Origin: Kribbella sp. NBC_00382
Lineage (GTDB): Bacteria > Actinomycetota > Actinomycetes > Propionibacteriales > Kribbellaceae
Reading direction: 5' to 3'
Length of the DNA: 64,000 nucleotides
NCBI RefSeq assembly: GCF_036067295.1
Contig: NZ_CP107954.1
Coordinates: forward strand, 868,001-932,000
Made by a program: the position numbers and the translations under genes. The notes under the pieces were generated by a model. That model was not told the origin of the DNA. It saw nothing but the letters and a program-made list of their open reading frames with translations, and ran no database searches. Of this stretch, positions 6,384 to 14,983 are shown piece after piece (the stretch's first letter is position 1; the number at the start of each line of letters is the position of its first letter).

Positions 6384-8218
6384 TGGTCGCCCTCGGGGTG
6401 GTACGCGCAGGCGTCGGCGAGGTCGACGGTGGCGGGCGGCGGGGTGGTCTTGCCGGCGCCGGGGCGGGCGAGCGTCTTCGGGTCCTTGGTGCTCGGGGTG
6501 CTCGGCGGCGTCGTGGTGGCCGGGGTCTCCGGCTTGGGCTCGAGGGCCTTGGCGACCGTTTCGCGCAGGCCTTCGTAGTCCGGGTGGAGGTACTTGAGCT
6601 TCAGCTTCGACACGTCCAGCGAGACGTTCGAGACGGTGCCCGACTTCACCTTGAGGGCGAGCTGGATCAGGGCCGGCAGGAGTTCCTGCGGGATGTCGGT
6701 ACGGAGCAGGTTCTTGCCTGCCTTCGCGATCGCCTGGTACTTCGTGACGAGCGTGCTCGGGTCGGCCGCATCGACCAGCGCCTTGATCGTGCAGCGCTGC
6801 CGGATCTGCCGCTGGTCGTCGTCGGCACCGTACCGGCCGCGGGCGAACCACAACGCGTGCGGACCGTCCAGGTGCTGCTTCGGGCCGGGCTCGATCCACT
6901 CGGCCGGCGGGATGTGCGCGCTGCTGATGCCACCCATCGCGACCCGCTCGTTCACGTTGACCGTGATCCCGCCGAGCGCGGAGACCAGCTGCGAGAAGCC
7001 CTTCAGGTTGACCTGCAGGTAGTAGTCGAGCTTCAGCCCGACCGCCTCGCCGACGGACTGCTTCACCACGTCGGCGCCCTCGTTGTCGGACGGGCCGAGG
7101 ATGCCGGGGTGCGCGTCCGGGATGTTCTGGTACATCGCGGTCAGCATCCACTCCAGCCGGCCCTCGAGGCTGAGCCCCTCCTGGCCGAAGCCGTTCGGGT
7201 AGAACTTGTGCAGCGGCGAGTCCTTCGGGAACGGCATGAAGGTGAGCTGGCGCGGCATCGAGATCAGCGAGGTGTCGCCGGTCTTGGTGTCGATGCTGGC
7301 CACGATCACGGTGTCGGTACGGATCCCCGGCCGGCTCGGTGCGTCGTCACCGCCGAGCAGCAGCAGGTTGAGCCGCGGACGGTTCTCCCACGGGTCCTTC
7401 ACGTTGACCGTCTTCGGCCGGGTCGCGCTCTTGCTCTCGCCCTGCGAGACGAACACGTTCTGGACCAAGTCGCGCTGGGCGAGCACGTTCTCGACCGCGA
7501 TCGCGGCGGGTGCGGCGATCGCGAAGCAGAGCAGGCCGACCAGCATCGCACCGACGGCCCGGCCGCCTGGCGCAGCCGTTGCCGGACGCAACAACCGGTG
7601 CGAGCCGACGATCACGATGATCCAGCCGAGCGCGATCGCGCCGAGCACCACACTGGTGATCAGCAGGCGACTCGATACGACGGCAGCCGACAGCACCTCG
7701 TCGCGCCGGGTGAGCCCGACGTAGACACCGAGCGCGATCAGCCCGACCGTCAGCGTCAGGACAAAGGACCCGAGCCGCTTGCGCCCGCCGATGATCAGCC
7801 CGAGTCCGGGCAGCAGCGCACTGAGCAGCGTCAGCCCCAACGATCGCGGTACCGACCGAGCCCGCCGAGCAATCCGCTCCGCCGCCCGCCGATCCCGCCG
7901 GCTCCCGCTCGCGTTCCCAGCACCGAGCTGGTCCCGTCCGCTCTCGTTTGTCTCCCCCACCACCCGCTCACCGTCCCCCCGGCTCGCAGCTTCCCCAGTT
8001 CCACCAGCATCCCCAGCGGCACCAAATGTGGGATCACCGCTCACCCCAGCGGTGTCGCCCAGCCCACGATCGGAGCCCACTCCCCCAGAGTCGGCCGCGC
8101 GGGCGAGACCCGCAAGATCCGCTTCATCTCGGGTAGGGCTCGACTGCCCATCGGTGCTCGGATCAGCACTGGGCAGGGGCGCGCCTTTGGCCCGCTTCGC
8201 GCGAGAACGACGCCCCAT
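6374..8218 (-). CDS. LytR-CpsA-Psr (LCP) family cell-wall glycopolymer transferase
   Basis: 614-residue membrane protein from ATG 8218, preceded by GGGGAGGTC. A basic, low-complexity cytosolic N-terminus (about 115 residues) precedes several hydrophobic segments (LTLLSALLPGLGLIIGG; FVLTLTVGLIALGVYVGL; LLITSVVLGAIALGWIIVIV; MLVGLLCFAIAAPAAIAV). The LCP domain follows: RPRLNLLLLGGDDAP, RTDTVIVASIDTKTGDTSLI, SMPRQLTF, then LVSALGGITVNVNE. LCP enzymes attach teichoic-acid- or arabinogalactan-like polymers to peptidoglycan outside the membrane. The multi-pass N-terminus is longer than the usual single anchor. It appears monocistronic. Confidence 0.9.
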   Translation of the reverse strand: MGRRSRAKRAKGAPLPSADPSTDGQSSPTRDEADLAGLARAADSGGVGSDRGLGDTAGVSGDPTFGAAGDAGGTGEAASRGDGERVVGETNESGRDQLGAGNASGSRRDRRAAERIARRARSVPRSLGLTLLSALLPGLGLIIGGRKRLGSFVLTLTVGLIALGVYVGLTRRDEVLSAAVVSSRLLITSVVLGAIALGWIIVIVGSHRLLRPATAAPGGRAVGAMLVGLLCFAIAAPAAIAVENVLAQRDLVQNVFVSQGESKSATRPKTVNVKDPWENRPRLNLLLLGGDDAPSRPGIRTDTVIVASIDTKTGDTSLISMPRQLTFMPFPKDSPLHKFYPNGFGQEGLSLEGRLEWMLTAMYQNIPDAHPGILGPSDNEGADVVKQSVGEAVGLKLDYYLQVNLKGFSQLVSALGGITVNVNERVAMGGISSAHIPPAEWIEPGPKQHLDGPHALWFARGRYGADDDQRQIRQRCTIKALVDAADPSTLVTKYQAIAKAGKNLLRTDIPQELLPALIQLALKVKSGTVSNVSLDVSKLKLKYLHPDYEGLRETVAKALEPKPETPATTTPPSTPSTKDPKTLARPGAGKTTPPPATVDLADACAYHPEGDQPS

Positions 8219-8304
8219 GACCTCCCCTGTCCGCCTGTGGATGCGCGACCAGTACCCAGGCCACACACCCTTCTAGACGCCAAAAAAGGCCGAGAGGTTT
8301 ACTT

Positions 8305-8571
8305 TCAGCGGAAATCCACCTGTCCCTGCGGGACCCGCGACGGCTCCAGCGGTCGCAGCAACCCGGCGGCGAACCACGCCTCGACGGACTTCGCCTCCTT
8401 CGTGTTCGGCACGTAGACGACCCGTGCCATCCAGTCGTCGGAGTTGTTCCGGCGCCACTCCAGGATCAGCCCGGGCCACGGGCCGCGCTCGTACGCCGTA
8501 CCGAGAACCCAGCAGTGCCGGCGGCTCCGGTCGGGCGGCGGTTCGCGCGGATAGCGCCGGTTGCTCCCCAT
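8305..8571 (-). CDS. Small conserved-looking hypothetical protein
   Basis: 88 residues, unrecognised function. It is rich in Trp and Arg (HCWVLGTAYERGPWPGLILE, then WMARVVYVPN) and ends LEPSRVPQGQVDFR. Composition and periodicity look coding. No Shine-Dalgarno precedes the ATG at 8571. A possible promoter on the minus strand (TTGCGC at 8603-8608, 16-bp spacer, TGCGAT at 8581-8586) would start transcription almost at the ATG, suggesting a leaderless mRNA. Confidence 0.6.
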   Translation of the reverse strand: MGSNRRYPREPPPDRSRRHCWVLGTAYERGPWPGLILEWRRNNSDDWMARVVYVPNTKEAKSVEAWFAAGLLRPLEPSRVPQGQVDFR

Positions 8572-8652
8572 GGATCAAGCATCGCACATGCATTCGATTA
8601 CAGCGCAAATCGGATCTGGTGGACCAGACGGCGACGATTCGGAGGGCTGGGG

Positions 8653-9327
8653 TCAGACCGGGAGGTGTGCTCCGGTGACGCCGGGGGTCTCGGCGAGCGC
8701 GCGCAGTACGGTCGCGATCTGGGCCGGTGGGGTCCACTTGGCGGTGTTCGCGTCCGGCATCGCGCGGCGATTGGTGGGGGTGTCGATCGTGCCGGGGAGG
8801 ATGGCGTTCACGCGGATGTGATCCTTCGCGTACTCGACGGCGAGCGCGTCGACGAAGGCGAGCACCGCGGCCTTGGCGGTGATGTAGCCGGCCGCTCCTG
8901 GGAAAGGCTTCAGCGCCGACATGCTCGAAGTACAGGTGATCGATCCGCCACCCGCGGCGATCAGCAACGGCAGGATCGCCTGGGTGACCAGGTACGTCGG
9001 ACGCAGGTTGACCGTGAGCTGCGCCTCGAACTCCTCGATCGGCGTCTCGTGTACCCGCGCCCCCGCGGCGAACCCACCCACCAGATTCACCAACGCCCGC
9101 ACCGGCGCCGCTTCCTCCGCCCCCGCCACCCGCGCGACCTCGGCAGCACCGGCAGGATCGGCGAGATCGACGACGAGCGTCTCCAGCGCCGCGGCCGACC
9201 CGAGTTCACCGAGCGACTTCTCAGATCGGCCCGGTACGACCACCCGCCAGCCGGCCGCAAGAAACTCCGCGGTCACCGCCGAGCCGAGCCCACCGGTGCC
9301 TCCAGCAACAACCACGGTTCCAGTCAT
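8653..9327 (-). CDS. Short-chain dehydrogenase/reductase
   Basis: 224-residue SDR with the Rossmann glycine motif GGTGGLG at 9-15 and a YxxxK-type active site (GYITAKAAV near 160), with the preceding catalytic Ser in SITCTSSMSAL. The motif set and size place it in the classical NAD(P)-dependent SDR group. It lacks the usual NNAG, having NLVGG at that position. The next upstream gene on this strand starts about 1 kb away, so it is probably transcribed alone. Substrate unknown. Confidence 0.85.
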   Translation of the reverse strand: MTGTVVVAGGTGGLGSAVTAEFLAAGWRVVVPGRSEKSLGELGSAAALETLVVDLADPAGAAEVARVAGAEEAAPVRALVNLVGGFAAGARVHETPIEEFEAQLTVNLRPTYLVTQAILPLLIAAGGGSITCTSSMSALKPFPGAAGYITAKAAVLAFVDALAVEYAKDHIRVNAILPGTIDTPTNRRAMPDANTAKWTPPAQIATVLRALAETPGVTGAHLPV

Positions 9328-9337
9328 GCGGAGGAGC

Positions 9338-10219
9338 CTAGTCGGGGAGGGCTAGGGTGCGGCCGGCGTCTCGGGCCGCGGCGATGGTGCGGGAGAGGGT
9401 TTGTTTGAGCGAGTCGGCTTCGTCGGTGAAGCCTTGGACGACGGAGGTGTCGCCTGCTGGTTCCGTGCGGGCCAGGAGTTCTATGTAGCGGTCGCCGTCT
9501 GCCAGGGCTGCTTCGGCTCGGAGGGCGGCGTCGGCGGAGCGGACTCGGTCGGCGTAGCGCTCCAGTAGCTCGACCTTGTGTTTGATGGCGTCGACTGAGC
9601 GGGCCAGGGCACGACGCTGGGGGCCGAGGACCGCTTCGAGTTCGGCGGTGGCCATGCCGCGGGAGACCTCGCGCTGGCGGGCTCGGAGTACGGACTGTTC
9701 GTGCAGGACCTGGCCGATGTCCCAGAGTTGCTCGGGCAGGACGAGTTCGTTCTTGACGTCGTCGAGCAGGCCGCGCTGGGTGACCGTTGCCTCTAGCACC
9801 GACTTGACGGCGCGCTGGCCGCGGGCGAGCAGGCGGCCGGACTCCTCGTCGAAGTCCTCGGCGAGCAGGTACTTGCCGTGCTGCAGCCGGACCGCCTTCT
9901 GCTTGCGGTTCTCGACCGCGGAACCGACCCCGACCGCGCCGGTGGTGATGACGGCGACGATCGCGAGCACGAGCGCCGCCCACGCCGCGACGGCGGTCGG
10001 CAGGGTCAGCGCGAAGATGATGAGGGCGAGGATCCAGCCGCCGACGCAGACCGCGAGCCAGACGAGCAGCGAGCCGAAGGTCGCCGCAGGTTCGGTTGAC
10101 CAGGACGTCTGCCGCTTGGGTTTCGGGTGGCTCGCGGGCACGAACAGCTCGGGTTTCCGCTCGAACAGCCGGCGGACCTCCACCGGCACGTCCGGCGCGA
10201 ACACCGGTTCCGGGCCCAT
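9338..10219 (-). CDS. Membrane-anchored coiled-coil protein of unknown function
   Basis: 293 residues. A polar N-terminal 45 residues (VPVEVRRLFERKPELFVPAS) precedes two hydrophobic helices (about 48-70 and 77-98; LLVWLAVCVGGWILALIIFA and WAALVLAIVAVITTGAVGVG). A long charged, predicted coiled-coil tail follows (KYLLAEDFDEESGRLLARGQ; AELEAVLGPQRRALARSVDA; HKVELLERYADRVRSADAAL). Topology suggests a two-pass membrane protein with a cytosolic helical tail. No family recognised. Neighbours give no functional clue. Confidence 0.75.
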   Translation of the reverse strand: MGPEPVFAPDVPVEVRRLFERKPELFVPASHPKPKRQTSWSTEPAATFGSLLVWLAVCVGGWILALIIFALTLPTAVAAWAALVLAIVAVITTGAVGVGSAVENRKQKAVRLQHGKYLLAEDFDEESGRLLARGQRAVKSVLEATVTQRGLLDDVKNELVLPEQLWDIGQVLHEQSVLRARQREVSRGMATAELEAVLGPQRRALARSVDAIKHKVELLERYADRVRSADAALRAEAALADGDRYIELLARTEPAGDTSVVQGFTDEADSLKQTLSRTIAAARDAGRTLALPD

Positions 10220-10292
10220 CGCACCTCCACCTCTGCGCTGCCGTCGCTACTGCGACGCCTCTACTCTGCCGCTACTGCGAACCTGCCGATAC

Positions 10293-11228
10293 TCAGCGTA
10301 GCGGCGTCCGCCGCCGTTGCAGCGTGACCGCCAGCCCGTCGAGCACGATTCCGAGCCCGAACTCGAACAATTGGTCCAGATCGAAGTCGAACTCGAACCC
10401 GTCCGGGTCCGCCAGCGCGCGGAACCCGGCGAGATCCTGCTCGACGATCAACTCCGCCAGCCGCCCGGCCTGCTGGTCGGCCCACTCGTCGGCCGTCAGC
10501 CCGGTGTCCTGCTCGGCCTGCGCCTCGGTCTCCAGATTGAGCGCGACGCCACGGACGTAGCCGAAGACGGTGATCGCCGCGTACATCGACGTGTTCGCGT
10601 CCACGCCGAAGCCGCCGACAGCCCGCAGTACGGCGTCGGTATGCGGCAGCAGATTGGGCAACACCTGCGGCCGTCCGATACTCACCGCACTCGCCAACCA
10701 CAGATGAGCCTTGTACGCCGCCCACTGCGCCCGCGCCGCCGCCTCGATCACCGCCCGCCAACTCCCCGATCGCCGCGGCATCGGAAACTCCCCGATCGCC
10801 ACATCAACCATCTGCAGTACGAGCGCCTCCTTACCCCCCACATACCGATAGAGCGCCATCGTCGAAACCCCGAGCTCAGTGGCCACCCGCCGCATCGACA
10901 AGGCACCGAGCCCCTCAGCATCGGCAATCGAGAGCGCAGTCCGCACAACCTCCTCTTTGCTCAGGAACCCCGGGGGCGCGGCGCTCGCCGGGCGGGCGCG
11001 GAGCGGGGAGCTGGGCGGGCGGGTGCCTACGACTGTGCCGACGCCTGGGAGGGAGTGGACCAGGCCTTCCTGCCGGAGAGCGGTTAGGGCCTTGGTGGCT
11101 GTGGCCATGGCTACGCCGTAGGTGCGTACTAGTGCACGGGTGGACGGGATGCGGTCGCCTGGCTTGAGTTCTCCGGCGGTGATCTGCCGGCGGAGCTCTG
11201 CCGCGATCTCCTGGTAGGGCGCTGCCAT
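10293..11228 (-). CDS. GntR-TetR fusion transcriptional regulator
   Basis: 311 residues with two DNA-binding domains. Residues 1-68 are a GntR winged helix (YQEIAAELRRQITAGELKPG; IPSTRALVRTYGVAMATATK), and residues 90-140 a TetR HTH (VVRTALSIADAEGLGALSMR; VATELGVSTMALYRYVGGKE) followed by a TetR-type helical ligand-binding domain. GGAGGACCC precedes the ATG at 11228. It is divergent from an FAD monooxygenase, with matching short palindromes in the 99-bp gap, so it likely represses itself and the monooxygenase in response to a substrate. Confidence 0.92.
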   Translation of the reverse strand: MAAPYQEIAAELRRQITAGELKPGDRIPSTRALVRTYGVAMATATKALTALRQEGLVHSLPGVGTVVGTRPPSSPLRARPASAAPPGFLSKEEVVRTALSIADAEGLGALSMRRVATELGVSTMALYRYVGGKEALVLQMVDVAIGEFPMPRRSGSWRAVIEAAARAQWAAYKAHLWLASAVSIGRPQVLPNLLPHTDAVLRAVGGFGVDANTSMYAAITVFGYVRGVALNLETEAQAEQDTGLTADEWADQQAGRLAELIVEQDLAGFRALADPDGFEFDFDLDQLFEFGLGIVLDGLAVTLQRRRTPLR

Positions 11229-11241
11229 GGGTCCTCCGAAC

Positions 11242-11306
11242 TAGTGCACTCAGACGCGGGACAGCGGATCGTGTGACGCTGTCTCGTGTACACCGTACGT
11301 GCACTA
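11242..11306. promoter_or_regulatory. Operator half-sites between GntR-TetR regulator and monooxygenase
   Basis: TAGTGCAC at 11242-11249 and its exact inverse GTGCACTA at 11299-11306, plus the 8-bp palindrome GTGTACAC at 11286-11293. The GTG-N2-CAC pattern resembles GntR-family sites. Another TAGTGCAC lies inside the regulator gene near 11130. Confidence 0.55.
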
Positions 11307-11327
11307 CCCCGATGGAAGGAAACCACC

Positions 11328-12536
11328 ATGAAGGTTCTGATCTCCGGTGCTGGGATTGCCGGTCCGGCGTTGGCGTTCTGGCTGCGGAAGGCGGGGTTCG
11401 AGCCGACGGTTGTCGAGCTCGCCCAGGCACCGCGGCCGGGCGGGCAGACTGTTGACATCCGCGGCATCGCCCGCGAGGTGGTTGAGCGGATGGGGCTGAT
11501 GCAGGTCGTCCGGGAGCGACGGATGCATGAGCGGGGGATGGACTACGTCCGCGCCAACGGTCGCCGGTCCGCCGCATTCCCGGCCGAGATCCTCCACGGC
11601 GCGGGCCCGGTCGCCGAGATCGAGATTCTTCGCGGCGATCTGTCCGAGATCCTGCTCAACGCGACGACCCAAGGAGTCGAGTACCTTTACGGCGACTCGA
11701 TCACCAGGCTAACGCAGGACGACGACGGCGTCCAGGTCACGTTCCAGAGCGGCGTCGAGCGCCGGTTCGATCTGGTCGTCGGCGCCGACGGGGTGCACTC
11801 ACGGACCCGGGCGCTTGCCTTCGGCAACGAAGCGGGGTACGTCGAGCACCTCGGCGGCTACAGCTCCTTCTTCACCGTCAAGACTCCCGAGCCACTCGAC
11901 GGCTGGATGAAGATCCACTCCGCGCCCGGCGGCCGGTGGGTCGCGCTGCGGCCGGACCACGACCCGCAGTACGCGAAAGCCCTGCTCAGCTTCCGCTCAC
12001 CGCTGCTCCCCCGTCTCAAGCAGGCTGAGCAGAAAGCCTTGCTGGCCAAGACTTGCGCAGGAGTCGGCTGGCACGCGCCCCACATCCTCGCCGCGATGCC
12101 CGGCGCCGACGACTTCTACTTCGACACCACGAGCCGTGTCGTCGTACCGGAGTGGTCCCGCGGCCGGATCGTCCTGCTCGGCGACGCCGGCTACTGCGGC
12201 TCCCCGCTGGCCGGCCACGGTACTGCGCTGTCCCTCGTCGGCGCCTACGTCCTGGCCGGCGAGCTCACCGAGTACGACGGCGACCACGCGCGCGCCTTCC
12301 CGGCGTACCAGCGAGAGATGCAGCCGTACGCCGATCAGCGGATGGAACTCCCGCCGGGCGGACTCAAAATGGCGATGCCCATGACCGCAACCGGTATCCG
12401 CCTGCGCGACGCCTCGACCCGGCTGATGACCTCGCGCCCGTTCCGTCCGCTGCTCGCCAAGCTGGCCGGCCAGCCCGACGCCATCACGCTCAAGCCGTAC
12501 CCCGCGATTACTCAGGCCAAGACGACCCGAGGATGA
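11328..12536 (+). CDS. FAD-dependent monooxygenase (PHBH-like)
   Basis: 402 residues, with AAGGAAACC upstream of the ATG at 11328. FAD-binding GAGIAG at 7-12, the middle motif GADGVHSRTR near residue 152, and the second FAD motif LLGDAGYCGSPLAGHGTAL near residue 285 define a class A flavoprotein monooxygenase (para-hydroxybenzoate-hydroxylase fold). Such enzymes hydroxylate aromatic or polyketide compounds, including antibiotics. A paired GntR-TetR regulator suggests induction by a xenobiotic or secondary metabolite. Its 3' end overlaps the convergent HD-domain gene by 29 bp. Confidence 0.9.
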   Translation: MKVLISGAGIAGPALAFWLRKAGFEPTVVELAQAPRPGGQTVDIRGIAREVVERMGLMQVVRERRMHERGMDYVRANGRRSAAFPAEILHGAGPVAEIEILRGDLSEILLNATTQGVEYLYGDSITRLTQDDDGVQVTFQSGVERRFDLVVGADGVHSRTRALAFGNEAGYVEHLGGYSSFFTVKTPEPLDGWMKIHSAPGGRWVALRPDHDPQYAKALLSFRSPLLPRLKQAEQKALLAKTCAGVGWHAPHILAAMPGADDFYFDTTSRVVVPEWSRGRIVLLGDAGYCGSPLAGHGTALSLVGAYVLAGELTEYDGDHARAFPAYQREMQPYADQRMELPPGGLKMAMPMTATGIRLRDASTRLMTSRPFRPLLAKLAGQPDAITLKPYPAITQAKTTRG

Positions 12537-13137
12537 CATCGACGAAGTTGGTGCGCTCGAAGCCAGGCACGAACCGGTCGAGCACATCCGCCTTCACGTT
12601 GCCGAACGTGGTCGCCGGCCGGTGCTTGATGCCCTCGGTGAACGCGTGCAGGATCCGGTTCTTGAAGTCCGGCCGCGGGTGCGCCGCCACGATGGCGGCG
12701 CGCTCGTCGGCCGAGATCCGGTCCAGCCCCAGCCCGAGTACGTCGGCCTCGACGCCGGCCGTGACCAGCGCGATCTCCGGCACCATGTGCGCGGGGACCT
12801 CCGGCGTCGTGTGCAACGCGATCGCTGTCCAGACCAGCTGCGTCTCGCCGTCGCCGATCCCGTGCCGGCGCAGGAAGTCGGCGGCCGCGTCGGCGCCGTC
12901 GATCTCGAACCGCTGCTGCGACTCGCGGTACCGCTCGGTCAGCCCGAGATCGTGGAACATCGCGCCGACATACAGCAGCTCCGGGTCGTACTTCAGTTCC
13001 TTGCCGTTCAGCGAACCGAACAGGAACACCCGCCGGGAGTGGTCGTAGACCAGGTCGTCGGTCACATCGCGGACCAACTCGGTCGCCTCCTGGGCGAGCT
13101 TGCTGTCCGGGATCTCGATGCCTGCAATGCTGGACAT
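12508..13137 (-). CDS. HD-domain hydrolase
   Basis: 209-residue HD-superfamily metal-dependent hydrolase. His33 (YDHSRRVF), the His62-Asp63 pair (GAMFHDLGLT) and downstream His/Asp residues (AIALHTTPEV) form the metal site. Overall layout resembles cyanamide-hydratase-like HD proteins rather than (p)ppGpp hydrolases, but the substrate is not determinable. It overlaps the monooxygenase tail-to-tail and diverges from a GlxA-type regulator at 13270, with AraC-style direct repeats between them, suggesting it is that regulator's target. Confidence 0.85.
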   Translation of the reverse strand: MSSIAGIEIPDSKLAQEATELVRDVTDDLVYDHSRRVFLFGSLNGKELKYDPELLYVGAMFHDLGLTERYRESQQRFEIDGADAAADFLRRHGIGDGETQLVWTAIALHTTPEVPAHMVPEIALVTAGVEADVLGLGLDRISADERAAIVAAHPRPDFKNRILHAFTEGIKHRPATTFGNVKADVLDRFVPGFERTNFVDVILGSSWPE

Positions 13138-13195
13138 TCATCCTCCTCGTGATTGATGTCCAGCCTCGCGCGGACGACCCGTGCGCGGTCCGGGC

Positions 13196-13225
13196 GATCC
13201 GGACGGGTATCCCTCCGATCCGGAC
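13196..13225. promoter_or_regulatory. 21-bp-spaced direct repeats, AraC-type operator candidate
   Basis: GATCCGGAC occurs at 13196-13204 and 13217-13225. The 21-bp offset equals two helical turns, the spacing AraC/XylS regulators use for tandem half-sites. It lies between the divergent HD hydrolase and the GlxA-type regulator. Confidence 0.55.
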
Positions 13226-13269
13226 ACCTGACCGAGCGACGGCGACGGCCGGCACCGCATACTCGGGGA

Positions 13270-14229
13270 GTGCCCGATGTGCTGGTGGTCGTCTACGACG
13301 GAGTCCGGCTGCTCGACGTGACCGGGCCGCTCGAGGTGTTCGCGGTCGCCAACGAGCAGGGCGGCGAGTACCGCTCCTGCCTGGCCTCACCCGACGGGCG
13401 CGACGTGGTCGCCAACACGGGTACCCGGCTCGGGGTGGACCTCAGCCTGTCGTCGGCAGATGCGCGGGGCGCGACTCTCGTAGTACCGGGTGGGCCCAAC
13501 TGGCTGCACACCATCAGCGATGCGGCCCTGCTCGACCAGATCCGCCGGCTCTCGGGTCAATCAGCCCGTACTGCGTCAGTCTGCGCAGGAGCATTCGCGC
13601 TGGCCGCGGCCGGGTTGCTCGACGGGCGCCGGGCGACGACGCACTGGGAGCTCGCTGACCAGCTGGCGCGGCGGTTCCCGTTGGTCGAGGTGGACAGCGA
13701 TGCGATCTTCGTCCAGGACGGGCCGGTGATCACGTCGGCCGGGGTGACATCGGGGATCGACCTAGCGCTCGCCCTGGTCGAGAAGGACCTCGGTGCGGAG
13801 ACGGCGCGGCTGGTGGCCAAGCAGCTGGTGGTGTTCCTGCAACGGCCGGGTGGGCAGTCGCAGTTCAGTGTGCGGCTGAGCGCGGGTCAGGCGCGGCATG
13901 AACTGATCCGCAAGGTGCTCGACGCGATCACCTCCGATCCGGCGGGTGACCACAGTCTCGAAGTACTGGCGTCGCGCGCCGGGGTGAGCACTCGGCATCT
14001 GACCAGGTTGTTCAACGACGAGGTCGGTACTACGCCCGCCCGGTTCGTCGAGAAGGTCCGGGTCGAGGCGGCCCAGCTCCTGCTCGAGGCGACGGCCGAC
14101 CCGCTCGACGTGATCGCCCGGCAGGTCGGCCTCGGCTCCCCCGAGACGCTGCGGCGCGCCTTTACGCGGGTGCTCAACACGACGCCTGGGCAGCATCGAG
14201 CGCGCTTCAGCGGCGTACGGAAGAACTAG
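13270..14229 (+). CDS. GlxA-type AraC-family regulator (DJ-1/PfpI domain plus AraC HTH)
   Basis: About 319 residues. The N-terminal DJ-1/PfpI-like domain (VVVYDGVRLLDVTGPLEVFA; nucleophile-elbow Cys105 in ASVCAGAFAL) is followed by a C-terminal AraC HTH pair (LEVLASRAGVSTRHLTRLFN; DVIARQVGLGSPETLRRAFT). It is a DNA-binding regulator with an amidase-like sensory domain. The start is a GTG at 13270; a GTG at 13279 has better spacing from GGGGAG and is an alternative. Divergent from an HD hydrolase across 21-bp direct repeats. Confidence 0.92.
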   Translation: MPDVLVVVYDGVRLLDVTGPLEVFAVANEQGGEYRSCLASPDGRDVVANTGTRLGVDLSLSSADARGATLVVPGGPNWLHTISDAALLDQIRRLSGQSARTASVCAGAFALAAAGLLDGRRATTHWELADQLARRFPLVEVDSDAIFVQDGPVITSAGVTSGIDLALALVEKDLGAETARLVAKQLVVFLQRPGGQSQFSVRLSAGQARHELIRKVLDAITSDPAGDHSLEVLASRAGVSTRHLTRLFNDEVGTTPARFVEKVRVEAAQLLLEATADPLDVIARQVGLGSPETLRRAFTRVLNTTPGQHRARFSGVRKN

Positions 14230-14242
14230 GCGCACGGAAGAA

Positions 14243-14833
14243 CTAGTCGAGCGGGGAGATCCAGTCCGGGTTGCGGCCCAGGAGGGCGAGCAGTGTGGGC
14301 AAGTCGTTGGCGTCGCCGGCGGTTTTGAGGCTGCGCTCGAAGGCCGCACCGGGGCCTCGGGACGCCTCGGTGTCGGGGATCCGGCGGGCCAGGCCGAGGG
14401 CCATCTCGACCATGTCCTGCGGTGGGTCGTACGGGGCGTCGATGGCGCGGGCCAGGTCCCAGGCGTGGACGACGCAGTCGAGCTGGCGGAAGGTGAGCGC
14501 GACCCGGCGCGGGAAGACGCCGAACTCGCGGACCTCCATCGGCTGGTCGAGCGCTCCCCCGTCGGCGAAGGCCTCGGCCACGCGCACGTTGGAACGGCGG
14601 TAGGCGCCGGCCGGGTTGTCGCCGAGCCGCCCGCCGGTCCAGGTCTGGACCGGGGCCGAGCCGTCGCGAGCCGCCGCGGCGAAGCCTTCGTTCTCGCTGA
14701 CGATGTGCCGCAGCAGGCCGCGGACCGTCCAGTCGGGGCAGGGAGTGGGAAACCACAGGTGCTCTGGTCGCACCTGCATGACTACTTCGCCGAGTACCGC
14801 GCCGGCTCGCCGATCCAGATCCCGGATGTCCAT
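14243..14833 (-). CDS. TIGR03086-type DinB-like (mycothiol-dependent isomerase superfamily) protein
   Basis: 196 residues from ATG 14833, preceded by GGAGG. The N-terminus has the TIGR03086/maleylpyruvate-isomerase pattern: FPTPCPDWTVRGLLRHIVSEN contains the conserved TPC-W motif and metal-binding His. A second His is in LDCVVHAWDLARAI. These DinB-like four-helix proteins are common in actinomycetes, and some use mycothiol. A TATGCT box at 14869-14874 on this strand is a likely -10. The protein stops 13 bp from the convergent regulator's stop. Confidence 0.88.
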   Translation of the reverse strand: MDIRDLDRRAGAVLGEVVMQVRPEHLWFPTPCPDWTVRGLLRHIVSENEGFAAAARDGSAPVQTWTGGRLGDNPAGAYRRSNVRVAEAFADGGALDQPMEVREFGVFPRRVALTFRQLDCVVHAWDLARAIDAPYDPPQDMVEMALGLARRIPDTEASRGPGAAFERSLKTAGDANDLPTLLALLGRNPDWISPLD

Positions 14834-14983
14834 CCGTGCTCCTCCACGTCGTCGCCCTGCCCTCGCTGAGCATAGGCCGCGATGCCCGGCCCTGCCCGCT
14901 TTTCGGCGCGGATCCGGGCCGTCGCAGGGGTTAACCCGCAACCGGTACTGCGCCGGCTCCGCCGGAGCCAGTAGCCTGAGCGC

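Noticed and set aside
6398..8416. 672-codon open frame on the plus strand
   Set aside because: Lies antisense to the LCP gene, whose frame has clear domains and a ribosome site. Long antisense frames are expected at this GC content.
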